A stretch of 64,000 nucleotides of DNA from Acidimicrobiales bacterium (GTDB lineage: Bacteria > Actinomycetota > Acidimicrobiia > Acidimicrobiales > Poriferisodalaceae). Where the stretch lies: NCBI GenBank assembly GCA_009843525.1, contig VYDH01000018.1, forward strand, positions 124,001 to 188,000, given 5' to 3'. This document shows, one piece after another, positions 52,083 to 59,785 of this stretch. Position 1 is the first letter of the stretch, and every line of letters starts with the position of its first letter. Both the position numbers and the translations under genes were made by a program. A model generated the notes under the pieces. That model was given only the letters and a program-made list of their open reading frames with translations, had not been told where the DNA came from and did not search any database.

Positions 52083-52757
52083 ATGTTCGTAAAGATCTGT
52101 GGCGTCACGAACGAAGAGGATGCGCTCGTCGCCGTCGGCATGGGTGCCGACGCGGTCGGCTTCAACTTCGTGCCCGGATCACCGCGGCAGATCTCGCCGC
52201 GGCTGGCTCGCGACATCGTTCGACGGCTGCCGGGCGGCATCGTCACGGTCGGCATCTTCCGCAACGAGCTGCCCGAGCGGGTGGTGCAGATCATGGACGG
52301 CGCGGGCTTGCGCCTCGCCCAGCTTCACGGCAACGAGACCGCGGCCGACAGCCGGTGGGTCGCCGAGCGGGTGCCCGGGCTCATCAAGGCATTCGTCGCA
52401 GGCGATCCCAATGTAGAACGCGTGCGCGACTACGGCGCCTCGGTGCTCATGCTGGACGCTTCCGAGCCCGGCAGCGGGCGAGTCTTCGACTGGCGGCAGC
52501 TGGAGGGCAGGGATCGCGGCATGAGGCTGCTGCTCGCGGGCGGACTGCGCGCCTCGAATGTGGCGCAGGCCATCGAGGTGGTGCGGCCGTGGGGTGTGGA
52601 TGTGGCGTCGGGGGTCGAATCCGAACCCGGCCGCAAGGACGTGCTCGCCATGCGTGAGTTCGTCGCGGCGGCCAAGGAGGCCGGGGCCCTCTACGAGGAA
52701 ACCGACGAATCGGAGCCGCCAGCGCAGGACGCGCCGTACGACTGGCGCGACGACTGA
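52083..52757 (+). CDS. trpF: phosphoribosylanthranilate isomerase
   Basis: A 224-residue barrel that converts PRA to CdRP in tryptophan synthesis. The N-terminus FVKICGVTNEEDALVAVGMGAD holds the catalytic cysteine, and AQLHGNETAAD, LLLAGGLRASNVAQAI and VDVASGVESEPGRKD are diagnostic. The last 25 residues are an acidic tail (EETDESEPPAQDAPYDWRDD) beyond the family end. It is followed 12 bases later by trpB. Confidence 0.95.
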   Translation: MFVKICGVTNEEDALVAVGMGADAVGFNFVPGSPRQISPRLARDIVRRLPGGIVTVGIFRNELPERVVQIMDGAGLRLAQLHGNETAADSRWVAERVPGLIKAFVAGDPNVERVRDYGASVLMLDASEPGSGRVFDWRQLEGRDRGMRLLLAGGLRASNVAQAIEVVRPWGVDVASGVESEPGRKDVLAMREFVAAAKEAGALYEETDESEPPAQDAPYDWRDD

Positions 52758-52769
52758 GCGAGGGACGGC

Positions 52770-54047
52770 ATGGCTGCAGCAACTGATGGTCCCACAGCGG
52801 GTTCGAGGTCGGTCATGGGCGAGCCCACGCCGAGTCACCGGTCTGTCATGGGCGAGCCCACGCCGAGTCACCGGTCAGTCATGGGCGAGCCCACGACTGA
52901 TGGCCGTTTCGGCGAGTTCGGCGGCCGATTCGTTCCCGAGACGCTGGTGGCAGCCTGCGAGGAGCTCGAAGCGGCGTTCCGGGAGGCGTGGGCCGACCCG
53001 GAGTTCGTGGCCGAATTCGAATCCACGCTGCGCGACTACGGGGGACGGCCCTCGCCGTTGACTGAGTGCCGCAATCTGTCGCGCCAGCTCGGTGTGCGCC
53101 TGCTGGTCAAGCGCGAAGACCTCAACCACACGGGCTCGCACAAGATCAACAACGTCATCGGTCAGGCGCTGCTGGCTCAGCGCATGGGCAAGACACGGCT
53201 GGTGGCCGAGACGGGTGCCGGCCAGCACGGCGTCGCCACGGCAACCGCTGCGGCGCTGCTGGGCATGGAGTGCAAGGTGTACATGGGCGCCGTCGACGTC
53301 GATCGTCAGGCCCTGAACGTGTTCCGCATGCGCCTGCTGGGCTCCGAAGTGGAATCGGTGCAGTCAGGCAGCCGCACGCTCAAGGACGCCGTCAACGAGG
53401 CGTTGCGCGACTGGGTGGCCACCGTCGAGAACACGCACTACTGCCTCGGCTCGGTGATGGGCCCCCATCCCTACCCGTGGATGGTGCGCACGTTCCACCA
53501 CATCCTCGGCGACGAAGCCGCTGCGCAGTGCAAGGACCTGACCGGCGGCGACCCCGATGTGGTGGTGGCGTGCGTCGGAGGGGGCAGCAATGCAGCGGGA
53601 ATCTTCTCGGGCTTCGCCGACGGCGACGCCCGGCTCGTGGGCGTCGAGCCCGCTGGCGGCGCTGCGGTCGGGCGCGGCGTGCCCGGCGTGGTGCACGGCA
53701 TGACGAGCTACCTCATGCAGGACGAGGTGGGCCAGGTGATGGAGGCCGAGTCGATCTCGGCCGGGCTGGACTATCCAGGCGTCGGGCCCGAGCACGCATA
53801 CCTCGCAGCGATCGGCCGTGCCGAGTACCCCAGCGTGACCGATGACGAGGTGGTCGAGGCATTCACGCTGATGAGCCGGGCCGAGGGCATCATCCCGGCG
53901 CTGGAGTGCGCTCATGCGCTCGCATGGATCGTGCGCGCCGCCCCGGAGATCCAGGGCCAGACGGTGCTGATGAACCTCTCGGGACGGGGCGACAAGGACG
54001 TCGACCAGATGATGGACGTGCTCGGCATGCATGGGTCGAGCGAGTGA
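52770..54047 (+). CDS. trpB: tryptophan synthase beta subunit with repeated N-terminal extension
   Basis: A 425-residue PLP enzyme joining indole and serine. The PLP lysine is in HTGSHKINN, the phosphate loop is [10 protein letters not shown], and [15 protein letters not shown] is the family N-terminus. Ahead of it are about 38 extra residues including three copies of [11 protein letters not shown]-like sequence encoded by a 33-bp tandem repeat. The ATG at 52770 follows a good ribosome site (GAGGGA). Three internal in-frame ATGs (52815, 52848, 52881), one per repeat, could also initiate; the last gives a standard-length TrpB. Confidence 0.93.
   Translation: MAAATDGPTAGSRSVMGEPTPSHRSVMGEPTPSHRSVMGEPTTDGRFGEFGGRFVPETLVAACEELEAAFREAWADPEFVAEFESTLRDYGGRPSPLTECRNLSRQLGVRLLVKREDLNHTGSHKINNVIGQALLAQRMGKTRLVAETGAGQHGVATATAAALLGMECKVYMGAVDVDRQALNVFRMRLLGSEVESVQSGSRTLKDAVNEALRDWVATVENTHYCLGSVMGPHPYPWMVRTFHHILGDEAAAQCKDLTGGDPDVVVACVGGGSNAAGIFSGFADGDARLVGVEPAGGAAVGRGVPGVVHGMTSYLMQDEVGQVMEAESISAGLDYPGVGPEHAYLAAIGRAEYPSVTDDEVVEAFTLMSRAEGIIPALECAHALAWIVRAAPEIQGQTVLMNLSGRGDKDVDQMMDVLGMHGSSE
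52812..52895 (+). repeat. 33-bp tandem direct repeat in the trpB 5' end
   Basis: The core GTCATGGGCGAGCCCACG begins at 52812, 52845 and 52878, a period of exactly 33 bp. Units one and two are nearly identical over their whole length, while the third diverges after 18 bases. Each unit supplies one in-frame ATG. Confidence 0.9.
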
Positions 54048-54057
54048 GGTCGCACTC

Positions 54058-54864
54058 GTGACCGACGTATCCGGATCCGCCGGGGCCGAAAGGTTCGGTG
54101 CGCTCGAGACGCATTTGCGAGCTCGGCGTCAGGCTGGCGCGAAGCTGCTCATCCCCTACGTCACGGGTGGCTACCAGGGTTGGCAACGCGCCGTGGAAGC
54201 AGCCGCGGCGGCAGGCGCGGATGCCATCGAGATCGGTATCCCATTTTCCGACCCGGTGATCGACGGGCCGGTCATCCAGCAGGCGTCAACCGCTGCCCTG
54301 GCCGAAGGGGCGACTCCGGCTTCGGTGTTGGAAGAGGCGCGTGCCCTCGACACAGGCATTCCCCACGCAGTCATGACCTACTACAACCTCTGTCACCACC
54401 AGGGTCACGAGCGATTCGCCTCTGCGCTCGTCGAAGCGGGTGTGTCGGGGGCGATTCTTCCTGACCTTCCTTACGTCGAGGCAGGGTCGTGGCTTGCAGA
54501 TTCCGCTGAGATCGGCATCGAGGCGATCCTGCTGGCGGCCCCCACCACGCCCGACCACCGTCTTGCGGACTTGTGCGGCGCGTCTCGCGGTTTCGTCTAT
54601 GCCGTCGGGCTGCTCGGCGTTACCGGGGAACGTTCCGCGCTGGCGAGCACTGCCACCCAGATCGCGGCGCGGTGCCAGGCCGTCACTGATCGGCCGGTCC
54701 TCACCGGCGTCGGCATCGGTTCGCCCGCTCAGGCGGTAGAAGCCTGCGAGGTGTCCGATGGGGCGGTCATCGGCTCTGCCGTCGTCCGGACTCTGATGTC
54801 CGACGGACCCGAAGCGGTCGGCGAACTGGTGGCGACCTACCGGGCAGCACTCGATCGCGGCTAG
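54058..54864 (+). CDS. trpA: tryptophan synthase alpha subunit
   Basis: A 268-residue barrel cleaving indole-glycerol phosphate to indole for TrpB. Catalytic Glu/Asp segments are ADAIEIGIPFSDPVIDGPVIQ and GAILPDLPYVEAG, with the phosphate site in LTGVGIGSPAQA. The start is GTG 54058, because GAGG is eight bases upstream; an ATG at 54031 overlapping trpB would add nine residues. trpC and trpD are not in the window. Confidence 0.94.
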   Translation: MTDVSGSAGAERFGALETHLRARRQAGAKLLIPYVTGGYQGWQRAVEAAAAAGADAIEIGIPFSDPVIDGPVIQQASTAALAEGATPASVLEEARALDTGIPHAVMTYYNLCHHQGHERFASALVEAGVSGAILPDLPYVEAGSWLADSAEIGIEAILLAAPTTPDHRLADLCGASRGFVYAVGLLGVTGERSALASTATQIAARCQAVTDRPVLTGVGIGSPAQAVEACEVSDGAVIGSAVVRTLMSDGPEAVGELVATYRAALDRG

Positions 54865-54880
54865 CGATCGCGGTCAGACG

Positions 54881-55279
54881 GTGAGTCACGCCAATCCGGA
54901 TCCCGCCGAGTCGTCCCCGACAGATCCTGCGGCGCACGACCCCGATTGCGAGTTGTGCGAGGCGGCTCGCTTCACGCACTGGTATTTCGAGGATGAGCTG
55001 TGCTGGGTGGCCGACTGCGAGGTGTGCGCGACACCGATGGTGGTCTGGAAACAACACGGCACCGAGCCGCCCCCCGATGAGTTCGCCGCGATGCTGGCAC
55101 GACTCGTCGAAGCCGGTGAACAGAGATTCGGACCCGCAGGTGGGACAGTGGACCAGGTGATGCGCCAGATTCCCGACCATTTCCACGCCCACTATCGAGA
55201 CGCCGACTGGATGTCCCGCCGCTGGAACGAGCCGCCGAGTCGCTACACGGGCGTGGGCACGCCGCGGGTGACCCGATGA
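54881..55279 (+). CDS. HIT-like (histidine triad) protein with cysteine-rich N-terminus
   Basis: A 132-residue protein with Cys23/Cys26 and Cys41/Cys46/Cys49 (CELCEAARFTHW, LCWVADCEVC) and a C-terminal H100-F-H-A-H-Y-R that fits the HxHxH histidine triad. The order, a Cys pair then FEDELCWVADC and VVWKQHG, follows HIT nucleotide hydrolases, but with extra cysteines in place of part of the core, so it is a divergent member or zinc protein. I know no function. The GTG start lacks a clear signal. Its stop overlaps the cytochrome start (ATGA). Confidence 0.65.
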   Translation: MSHANPDPAESSPTDPAAHDPDCELCEAARFTHWYFEDELCWVADCEVCATPMVVWKQHGTEPPPDEFAAMLARLVEAGEQRFGPAGGTVDQVMRQIPDHFHAHYRDADWMSRRWNEPPSRYTGVGTPRVTR

Positions 55280-55671
55280 GGCCAGCGGCCCCGCGCCGGT
55301 CCGCCAGTGCGCGGCGTGCCCGCCGGCTGACGGTCGCGGTGGCGCTGGTCGCGGCGCTCAGCCTCGCCGGCTGCGGCGGCGCAGATGCGAGCGAAGCCGA
55401 CCTCGACCGGTTGGAGCAGGCATTCGCCAGCGCCGACGTGGCGCTCGGGACCGAGGTCTTCGACGACAGCTGCTCGGTGTGCCACGGCAGCGACGGCAGC
55501 GGCGGTGTCGGAGCAGCGCTCGGCGGTGTCGACGAACGCCTGAGCGTGCGCAATCACCTGTCGGTGGTGTGGACCGGCCGAGGATCGATGCCCCCGTTCG
55601 GCGGCATTCTCACCGATGCCGAGATCGCTGCAGTCGTGGCCTACCAGCGCAGCACGTTCGGCACCGAGTGA
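55276..55671 (+). CDS. mono-haem c-type cytochrome lipoprotein
   Basis: A 131-residue exported protein. An Arg-rich start, a hydrophobic helix and lipobox LAGC (Cys33) predict a lipoprotein on the outer face of the membrane. The haem site is C66-S-V-C69-H70, and Met105 in GRGSMPPFGG is the likely axial ligand. It would carry electrons to a terminal oxidase or dehydrogenase. The ATGA overlap couples it to the HIT-like gene. Confidence 0.9.
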   Translation: MRPAAPRRSASARRARRLTVAVALVAALSLAGCGGADASEADLDRLEQAFASADVALGTEVFDDSCSVCHGSDGSGGVGAALGGVDERLSVRNHLSVVWTGRGSMPPFGGILTDAEIAAVVAYQRSTFGTE

Positions 55672-55694
55672 TCCGCTGTTCCCGGTTGGCTCGC

Positions 55695-55707
55695 TAGCTT
55701 CGCACTG
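55695..55707 (+). promoter_or_regulatory. leaderless promoter, TAGCTT
   Basis: TAGCTT (55695-55700) lies 7 bases before the GTG at 55708. Confidence 0.65.
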
Positions 55708-56163
55708 GTGACCGACGCCGCAAGCGAGACCGAGTTCCCGCGACCTGACGAGCTGCTGCCGCACCGAGCGCCGTTCCTGCTGGTCGATGAGATAGTCGAA
55801 CTCGAACCCGGCGAGCGCTGCGTCGCTCTCTGGCATCTGAGCGGCACCGAGGATTTCTTCACAGGCCACTTCCCGGGCCGACCGACGCTGCCTGGGGTGC
55901 TGATGGTCGAAGCCCTCGCGCAGACTGCCGGTCTCGCCGCGGCCTCGGCGTCGTCGCTCGAAGGCAAGCTGGCGCTGTTCGGCGGCATCGACAAGGCCCG
56001 CTTCCGCCGCCAGGTCATTCCAGGCGACACGCTGCGCCTGGAAGCCACGATCGACCGCCTGTCGGCCCGCGCCGGTCGAGCCTCCGGAACCGCCAGCGTC
56101 GACGGCCAGGCAGCCTGCGAAGCCTCGATGATGTTCCTCATCGCCGACGCCGCCGCTGACTGA
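55708..56163 (+). CDS. FabZ-like 3-hydroxyacyl-ACP dehydratase
   Basis: A 151-residue hotdog protein. His54 in FTGHFPGRPTLPG and Glu68 in VLMVEALAQTAG are the FabZ/FabA catalytic pair, and the N-terminal DELLPHRAPFLLVDEIVE matches FabZ. It dehydrates 3-hydroxyacyl thioesters. It stands alone with its own leaderless promoter and no fab or lpx genes nearby, so its pathway is open: type II fatty-acid synthesis or a polyketide-like route. Confidence 0.88.
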   Translation: MTDAASETEFPRPDELLPHRAPFLLVDEIVELEPGERCVALWHLSGTEDFFTGHFPGRPTLPGVLMVEALAQTAGLAAASASSLEGKLALFGGIDKARFRRQVIPGDTLRLEATIDRLSARAGRASGTASVDGQAACEASMMFLIADAAAD

Positions 56164-56222
56164 GCTGATCGAACGGCGCAATCGGCGGCGAGTGCTTTCT
56201 CCAATCTCGACGTCATCGTCGC

Positions 56223-56774
56223 GTGAAATTGGCGCATTTGTGCAGGTCGCGCGAGGCTTTCGGCATGCTCCGCGAAGTCGGCGACGACTTCCAAGCCGAC
56301 TCACGTCGGCAGGGCACTGCATTCGAGCAGCAGGCCCAGGCGTACTTGGGCGCGCTCGGATTCGAGCTTCACGGCAGGCACAAACTCACCGATATCGGTT
56401 GCGAGGTCGATGACGTCGCCGAAGCCCCCAACGGTGAACTTGTGTACTTCGAGTACAAGGGCTCCTTCAAAGGCACACGGCCGGGAATGCGCCGCACGGA
56501 CACGGCCAAGAAGGCGTTGCTCACAGGGTTCCTGCTGCGCGCAATAGGTGACGACACTCCGTACTACGTGCTCACTTCGCATCTGCCCGAGGGCGGCGCA
56601 GCACAGCGAATGATCGACACAGCGGTAGGAGCCAAGGCCGTCTCAGGCGTGCTGGAACTGAACGATCCAGCCGCCAGCCAAGTGCTGACTGAACGGTTCG
56701 GTCCGCCTGCGAGGCCTCGGATCGGACCGGAACGAACCTGGCAGCCGTCTCTGCCAGTCGCTCACCGCGCCTAG
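56223..56774 (+). CDS. PD-(D/E)XK nuclease-like protein, function unknown (first of pair)
   Basis: A 183-residue protein with a possible restriction-endonuclease-like core: helix RRQGTAFEQQAQAYLGALGF, then HKLTDIGCEVDDV and VYFEYKGSFKG, giving the D...E-x-K arrangement. The residues expected for catalysis are candidates only. The start may be GTG 56223 or, more likely, ATG 56265, which has GAGG eight bases upstream. A similar-looking protein follows 23 bases after its stop. No known family is recognised. Confidence 0.6.
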   Translation: MKLAHLCRSREAFGMLREVGDDFQADSRRQGTAFEQQAQAYLGALGFELHGRHKLTDIGCEVDDVAEAPNGELVYFEYKGSFKGTRPGMRRTDTAKKALLTGFLLRAIGDDTPYYVLTSHLPEGGAAQRMIDTAVGAKAVSGVLELNDPAASQVLTERFGPPARPRIGPERTWQPSLPVAHRA

Positions 56775-56797
56775 CACCTCGGCTGGGCGGGACTTCT

Positions 56798-57364
56798 ATG
56801 CCGTCAGCATCCGTGCCGAGTGGCGAGTTGGATATCGACTGCTTTCGTCGTTGGGCTCTCGGCGATCTTGTTGACAACCGAAACAGAGGGCTCTTCGCAG
56901 AATGGCTCGTCGGCGAAGCGCTGGGCGTGATCGATGAGGCGGCACCGCGGCGGGAGTGGGATGCCTACGACTTGCTGTATCGCGAGACGAAGATCGAGAT
57001 CAAGGCGTCAGGACGTAGTCAGAGTTGGAGTCAGGAGCGGCAGTCGACGATTCGGTTCGGCATCGAGCAGAGATCGAGTTCATGGACGGCCGCAAGCGAC
57101 GAGTGGATCCCGCACGATGAGCCGATGCGCTTCGCTGATGTGTACGTGTTCTGCTTGCACCAGCCCGTACCGGCCACCAACGAGAATGTCGCTGATCCCG
57201 CCTGCTGGATGTTCTGGGTCATAGCGACCGAGACACTCGATCGGGAGCTTGGTTCGCAGAAATCGGTAGGCATTCGCCCGCTCAACCGTTTCGCGTCGCC
57301 CATCGCGTGGTCCGACATCCGCAAGGAGGTCGACGCGTATGTGGACTCACGGCAGAGCATCTGA
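56798..57364 (+). CDS. PD-(D/E)XK nuclease-like protein, function unknown (second of pair)
   Basis: A 188-residue protein with NRNRGLFAEWLVGEALGVI, REWDAYDLLYRETKIEIKASG and SWSQERQSTIRFGI. The Asp followed by E-I-K is the PD-(D/E)XK metal-site pattern, so it may be a nuclease or a nuclease-fold relative. GGGCGGGA precedes the ATG at 56798. It shares fold features with the gene upstream but not enough sequence to call a duplication. No methyltransferase or helicase accompanies them, so a classical restriction system is not supported. Confidence 0.62.
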   Translation: MPSASVPSGELDIDCFRRWALGDLVDNRNRGLFAEWLVGEALGVIDEAAPRREWDAYDLLYRETKIEIKASGRSQSWSQERQSTIRFGIEQRSSSWTAASDEWIPHDEPMRFADVYVFCLHQPVPATNENVADPACWMFWVIATETLDRELGSQKSVGIRPLNRFASPIAWSDIRKEVDAYVDSRQSI

Positions 57365-57426
57365 CCTGACGCTGAGAGAGTGACCTGCATGCGCTCCCGA
57401 CGGCCTGTCTTTCGCAGATCGACGAT

Positions 57427-57687
57427 TTAGTGCTGCGCGCTGCCCGCTTCGACGATGGCGGTCACGGTCTTGCGCCCGAGTCCGGACACCTCCGCAAGCT
57501 GACGCAGTGACGCTCCTGACTGATGAGCGACCCGGATCATGTCGTCGCGAATCTCCGCTTCCTTGTGTGCCCGCTCGGCACTGAGGCCTACTACCGCCAG
57601 CGCTGCGGCGACCTCGCCGTCGAGTTCTACGCGGTACTTGTTCATCGCAGCTCGGGCGGCTGACACCTCGGCTTCGGTGTAGCTCAT
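57427..57687 (-). CDS. small helix-turn-helix protein
   Basis: An 86-residue protein with a helix-turn-helix in its C-terminal half (IRVAHQSGASLRQLAEVSGLGRKTVTAIVE) and a charged helical N-terminus (YTEAEVSAARAAMNKYRVEL). It is likely a DNA-binding regulator. Its ATG overlaps the stop of the preceding 52-residue gene (ATGA). The tandem palindromes in the operon's promoter are its natural target if it autoregulates. Confidence 0.72.
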   Translation of the reverse strand: MSYTEAEVSAARAAMNKYRVELDGEVAAALAVVGLSAERAHKEAEIRDDMIRVAHQSGASLRQLAEVSGLGRKTVTAIVEAGSAQH

Positions 57688-57842
57688 TGCTGACCTCGCA
57701 GTTCTGTAGCGAGCTTGTCTCGAATCGACATCAAGGTTGCGATCCGTGGCGACATGTCGCCGGCGGCCTCCGCGTCATTGAGGTGAGCCAACACCATGCC
57801 AAGAAGTTCCAAGACCTCGATCTGTTCAAGCTCGATCCGCAT
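57684..57842 (-). CDS. small protein of unknown function, first gene of HTH operon
   Basis: A 52-residue helical protein (MRIELEQIEVLELLGMVLAH ... MSIRDKLATELRGQQ) of no known family. The start is ATG 57842 because a TATAAT -10 lies ten bases before it; an ATG at 57875 would lie upstream of this -10 and inside the second palindrome. It is coupled to the HTH gene by an ATGA overlap. The arrangement resembles toxin-antitoxin or phage-regulator operons, but neither product matches a known toxin. Confidence 0.6.
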   Translation of the reverse strand: MRIELEQIEVLELLGMVLAHLNDAEAAGDMSPRIATLMSIRDKLATELRGQQ

Positions 57843-57884
57843 CACTGGTCCAATTATAACCAGTGCTGGTCCCATAAGAACCAG
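57843..57884 (-). promoter_or_regulatory. TATAAT promoter inside two tandem palindromic operators
   Basis: Operator 1 (57843-57865) has perfect 7-base arms CACTGGT/ACCAGTG around a 9-base spacer that contains the -10 TATAAT (minus strand, 57858-57853). Operator 2 (57866-57884) has arms CTGGT/ACCAG, again with a 9-base spacer. The centres are 21 bp apart, two helical turns, so two dimers could bind side by side and block the promoter. Confidence 0.7.
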
Positions 57885-57952
57885 TAAGACAAGTGGTCCT
57901 CAAGCCGAGTCGGCTCCAAGAGTGACGGTCTTGGCGATCGGCCGGCGCTAGT

Positions 57953-58747
57953 TCAGCGGAGGTGGGAAGGGCGGGGGTCGGCCAGGCGGCCTAGGGGCGA
58001 TTGAGCTCGCAGGCCGCCGTCCACCACGATGGCTTCGCCGGTGACGAACGACGACTCGTCGCTCGCCAGCCACGCGGCAACGCTGGCGACTTCGTCGGGA
58101 TGGCCGAGACGGCGCAGAGCGTGCGCAGCCAGATTCCGCTCGAGCGCAACGGGATCCTGCATCATCCGCTGCACGGGTGGCGTCTGGATGGTGCCAGGGC
58201 AGATGGCGTTGACGCGGACGCCGTCGGGAGCGTGGTCGGTGGACAGCGCCCGAGTCAGATTGATGACTGCTGCCTTGGATGCCGCGTACACCACCGAGCC
58301 TCCGTCGCCGTGCAAGCCGCTGATCGACGCAGTGTTGATGATCGATCCGCCGCCGCGGGCCTCCATCGCCGGCACCGCGTACTTGGCGCCCAGGTACACC
58401 GAGCGCACGTTGACGTTCATCACGAGGTCCCAGTCGCGGGGCTCCAACTCCACTGCGGTGCCGGGGCGGATGGTGCCGGCATTGCTGTAGAGCACATCGA
58501 GACCACCCCAACGGTCGACCGCCTCGGCCACCATCGTCTCCACGTCGTCAGGTTCGGCCACGTTGGCGCCAAAGCCATGGGCTTCGCCGCCGGACTGCAC
58601 GATGGCCTCGGCCACCGCATCCGCACGTTCACGACGTATGTCCACGACGAGCACCGACGCCCCCTCGGCGGCGAAGCGATGAGCGCTGGCTTCGCCGATG
58701 CCCGATGCCCCTCCCGTCACGATCGCGATCTTGTTCTGGAGCAGCAT
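57953..58747 (-). CDS. SDR family oxidoreductase
   Basis: A 264-residue short-chain dehydrogenase. The cofactor site is VTGGASGIGEASAHRFA, LYSNAG is the structural motif, and the catalytic tetrad is Asn-Ser-Tyr-Lys with Y-x3-K in VYAASKAAVINLT. The acidic VVDIRRERAD loop favours NAD. C-terminal FVTGEAIVVDGGL is typical. It oxidises or reduces a secondary alcohol or ketone; the substrate is unknown. It is divergent from the downstream esterase. Confidence 0.92.
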   Translation of the reverse strand: MLLQNKIAIVTGGASGIGEASAHRFAAEGASVLVVDIRRERADAVAEAIVQSGGEAHGFGANVAEPDDVETMVAEAVDRWGGLDVLYSNAGTIRPGTAVELEPRDWDLVMNVNVRSVYLGAKYAVPAMEARGGGSIINTASISGLHGDGGSVVYAASKAAVINLTRALSTDHAPDGVRVNAICPGTIQTPPVQRMMQDPVALERNLAAHALRRLGHPDEVASVAAWLASDESSFVTGEAIVVDGGLRAQSPLGRLADPRPSHLR

Positions 58748-58894
58748 GCAGTCGTCTCCCTCGTCAGATTCCGGCCGTGCCGGCTTGCCTCACCGGCGCA
58801 GCGCATCGACACTACGACGCCGCCCCTGACTACGTTGTGCCGACCGGGCGCCTGCGCTCGGAATCAGGGCAATCAACCGCACCCGGAGGGCTCG

Positions 58895-59779
58895 ATGGCG
58901 AGCGAAGCGTTCTACAGAATCCGCGAGATCATCGCGTCGCAGGACATGCCTGCCGACATCGACGCCATGCGCAAGGGCATCGAGCTCACCGCTCGCCCGC
59001 TGCCGGCGGGCGTCACCGGCGAGATGGTGGATGCCAACGGCGTTCCCTGCGAGCTGCAGACACCTGACGAGACCACCGGCGACGCCATCGTGCAGTACGT
59101 GCACGGAGGCGGCTACGTCGCTGGCTCCATCGGCTCTCACCGGAACCTCACCGGTCACCTCGCCCTCAAGCTGGGCTGCCCGGTGCTCTCGGTGGACTAC
59201 CGGCTCGCGCCCGAGCATCCCCACCCGGCACCAGTTGAAGATTCAGTAGCGGTGTATCGCTGGCTGCTCGACCGCGGCTACCCAGCCGACCGGATCGCCA
59301 TTGCCGGCGACTCAGCGGGCGGCGGGCTCACGATGTCGACGCTCATGAAGCTGCGAGATGTGGGGCTGCCGTTGCCCGCCGCCGCGGTGCCCATCTCGCC
59401 GTGGGTCGACATGTCCGGAACCGGCGAGAGCGCCGTCACCCGTTCGGACCGCGACCCGATGGTGAGCGCCGGCGATCTCACCCGCATCGCCGGGGTTTTC
59501 CTCGGCCCCGACGGCGACCCCGCCGATCCGTACGCGTCACCGCTCGAGGGCGACTTGTCGGGCTTGCCGCCGCTGCTGATCCACTGCGGCGACGACGAGG
59601 TGCTGTTGAGTGACAGCGAACGGCTGGCTCACAAGGCTCGCACCTCCGGCGTCGATGTGACGCTGGAGGTCTGGCCCGAGATGATCCACGTGTGGCACTC
59701 GATGGCCGGCTTGTTCCCTGAGGCCGACGAAGGCATAGCGCGGGTAGCGGAATACCTCGGCGAGCGCTTGGAAGTTTGA
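58895..59779 (+). CDS. alpha/beta hydrolase, hormone-sensitive lipase family
   Basis: A 294-residue esterase. The HSL oxyanion motif is YVHGGGYVAGS, the nucleophile elbow IAGDSAGGGLT, the acid lies in HCGDDEVLLSDSE, and the histidine in EMIHVWHSM. It hydrolyses carboxyl esters of short chains. The ribosome site CGGAGGG sits four bases before the ATG at 58895; the long upstream frame is antisense to the SDR gene. Confidence 0.92.
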   Translation: MASEAFYRIREIIASQDMPADIDAMRKGIELTARPLPAGVTGEMVDANGVPCELQTPDETTGDAIVQYVHGGGYVAGSIGSHRNLTGHLALKLGCPVLSVDYRLAPEHPHPAPVEDSVAVYRWLLDRGYPADRIAIAGDSAGGGLTMSTLMKLRDVGLPLPAAAVPISPWVDMSGTGESAVTRSDRDPMVSAGDLTRIAGVFLGPDGDPADPYASPLEGDLSGLPPLLIHCGDDEVLLSDSERLAHKARTSGVDVTLEVWPEMIHVWHSMAGLFPEADEGIARVAEYLGERLEV

Positions 59780-59785
59780 GGGCCG

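Noticed and set aside
50651-52769. trpC or trpD hidden between trpE(G) and trpB
   Set aside because: The intervening genes are clearly ygfZ, an ABM protein and trpF; no other complete trp enzyme motif is present.
52812-52895. Trp-region direct repeats as a CRISPR array
   Set aside because: The units are contiguous with no spacers, lie in a coding frame, and encode the start of TrpB.
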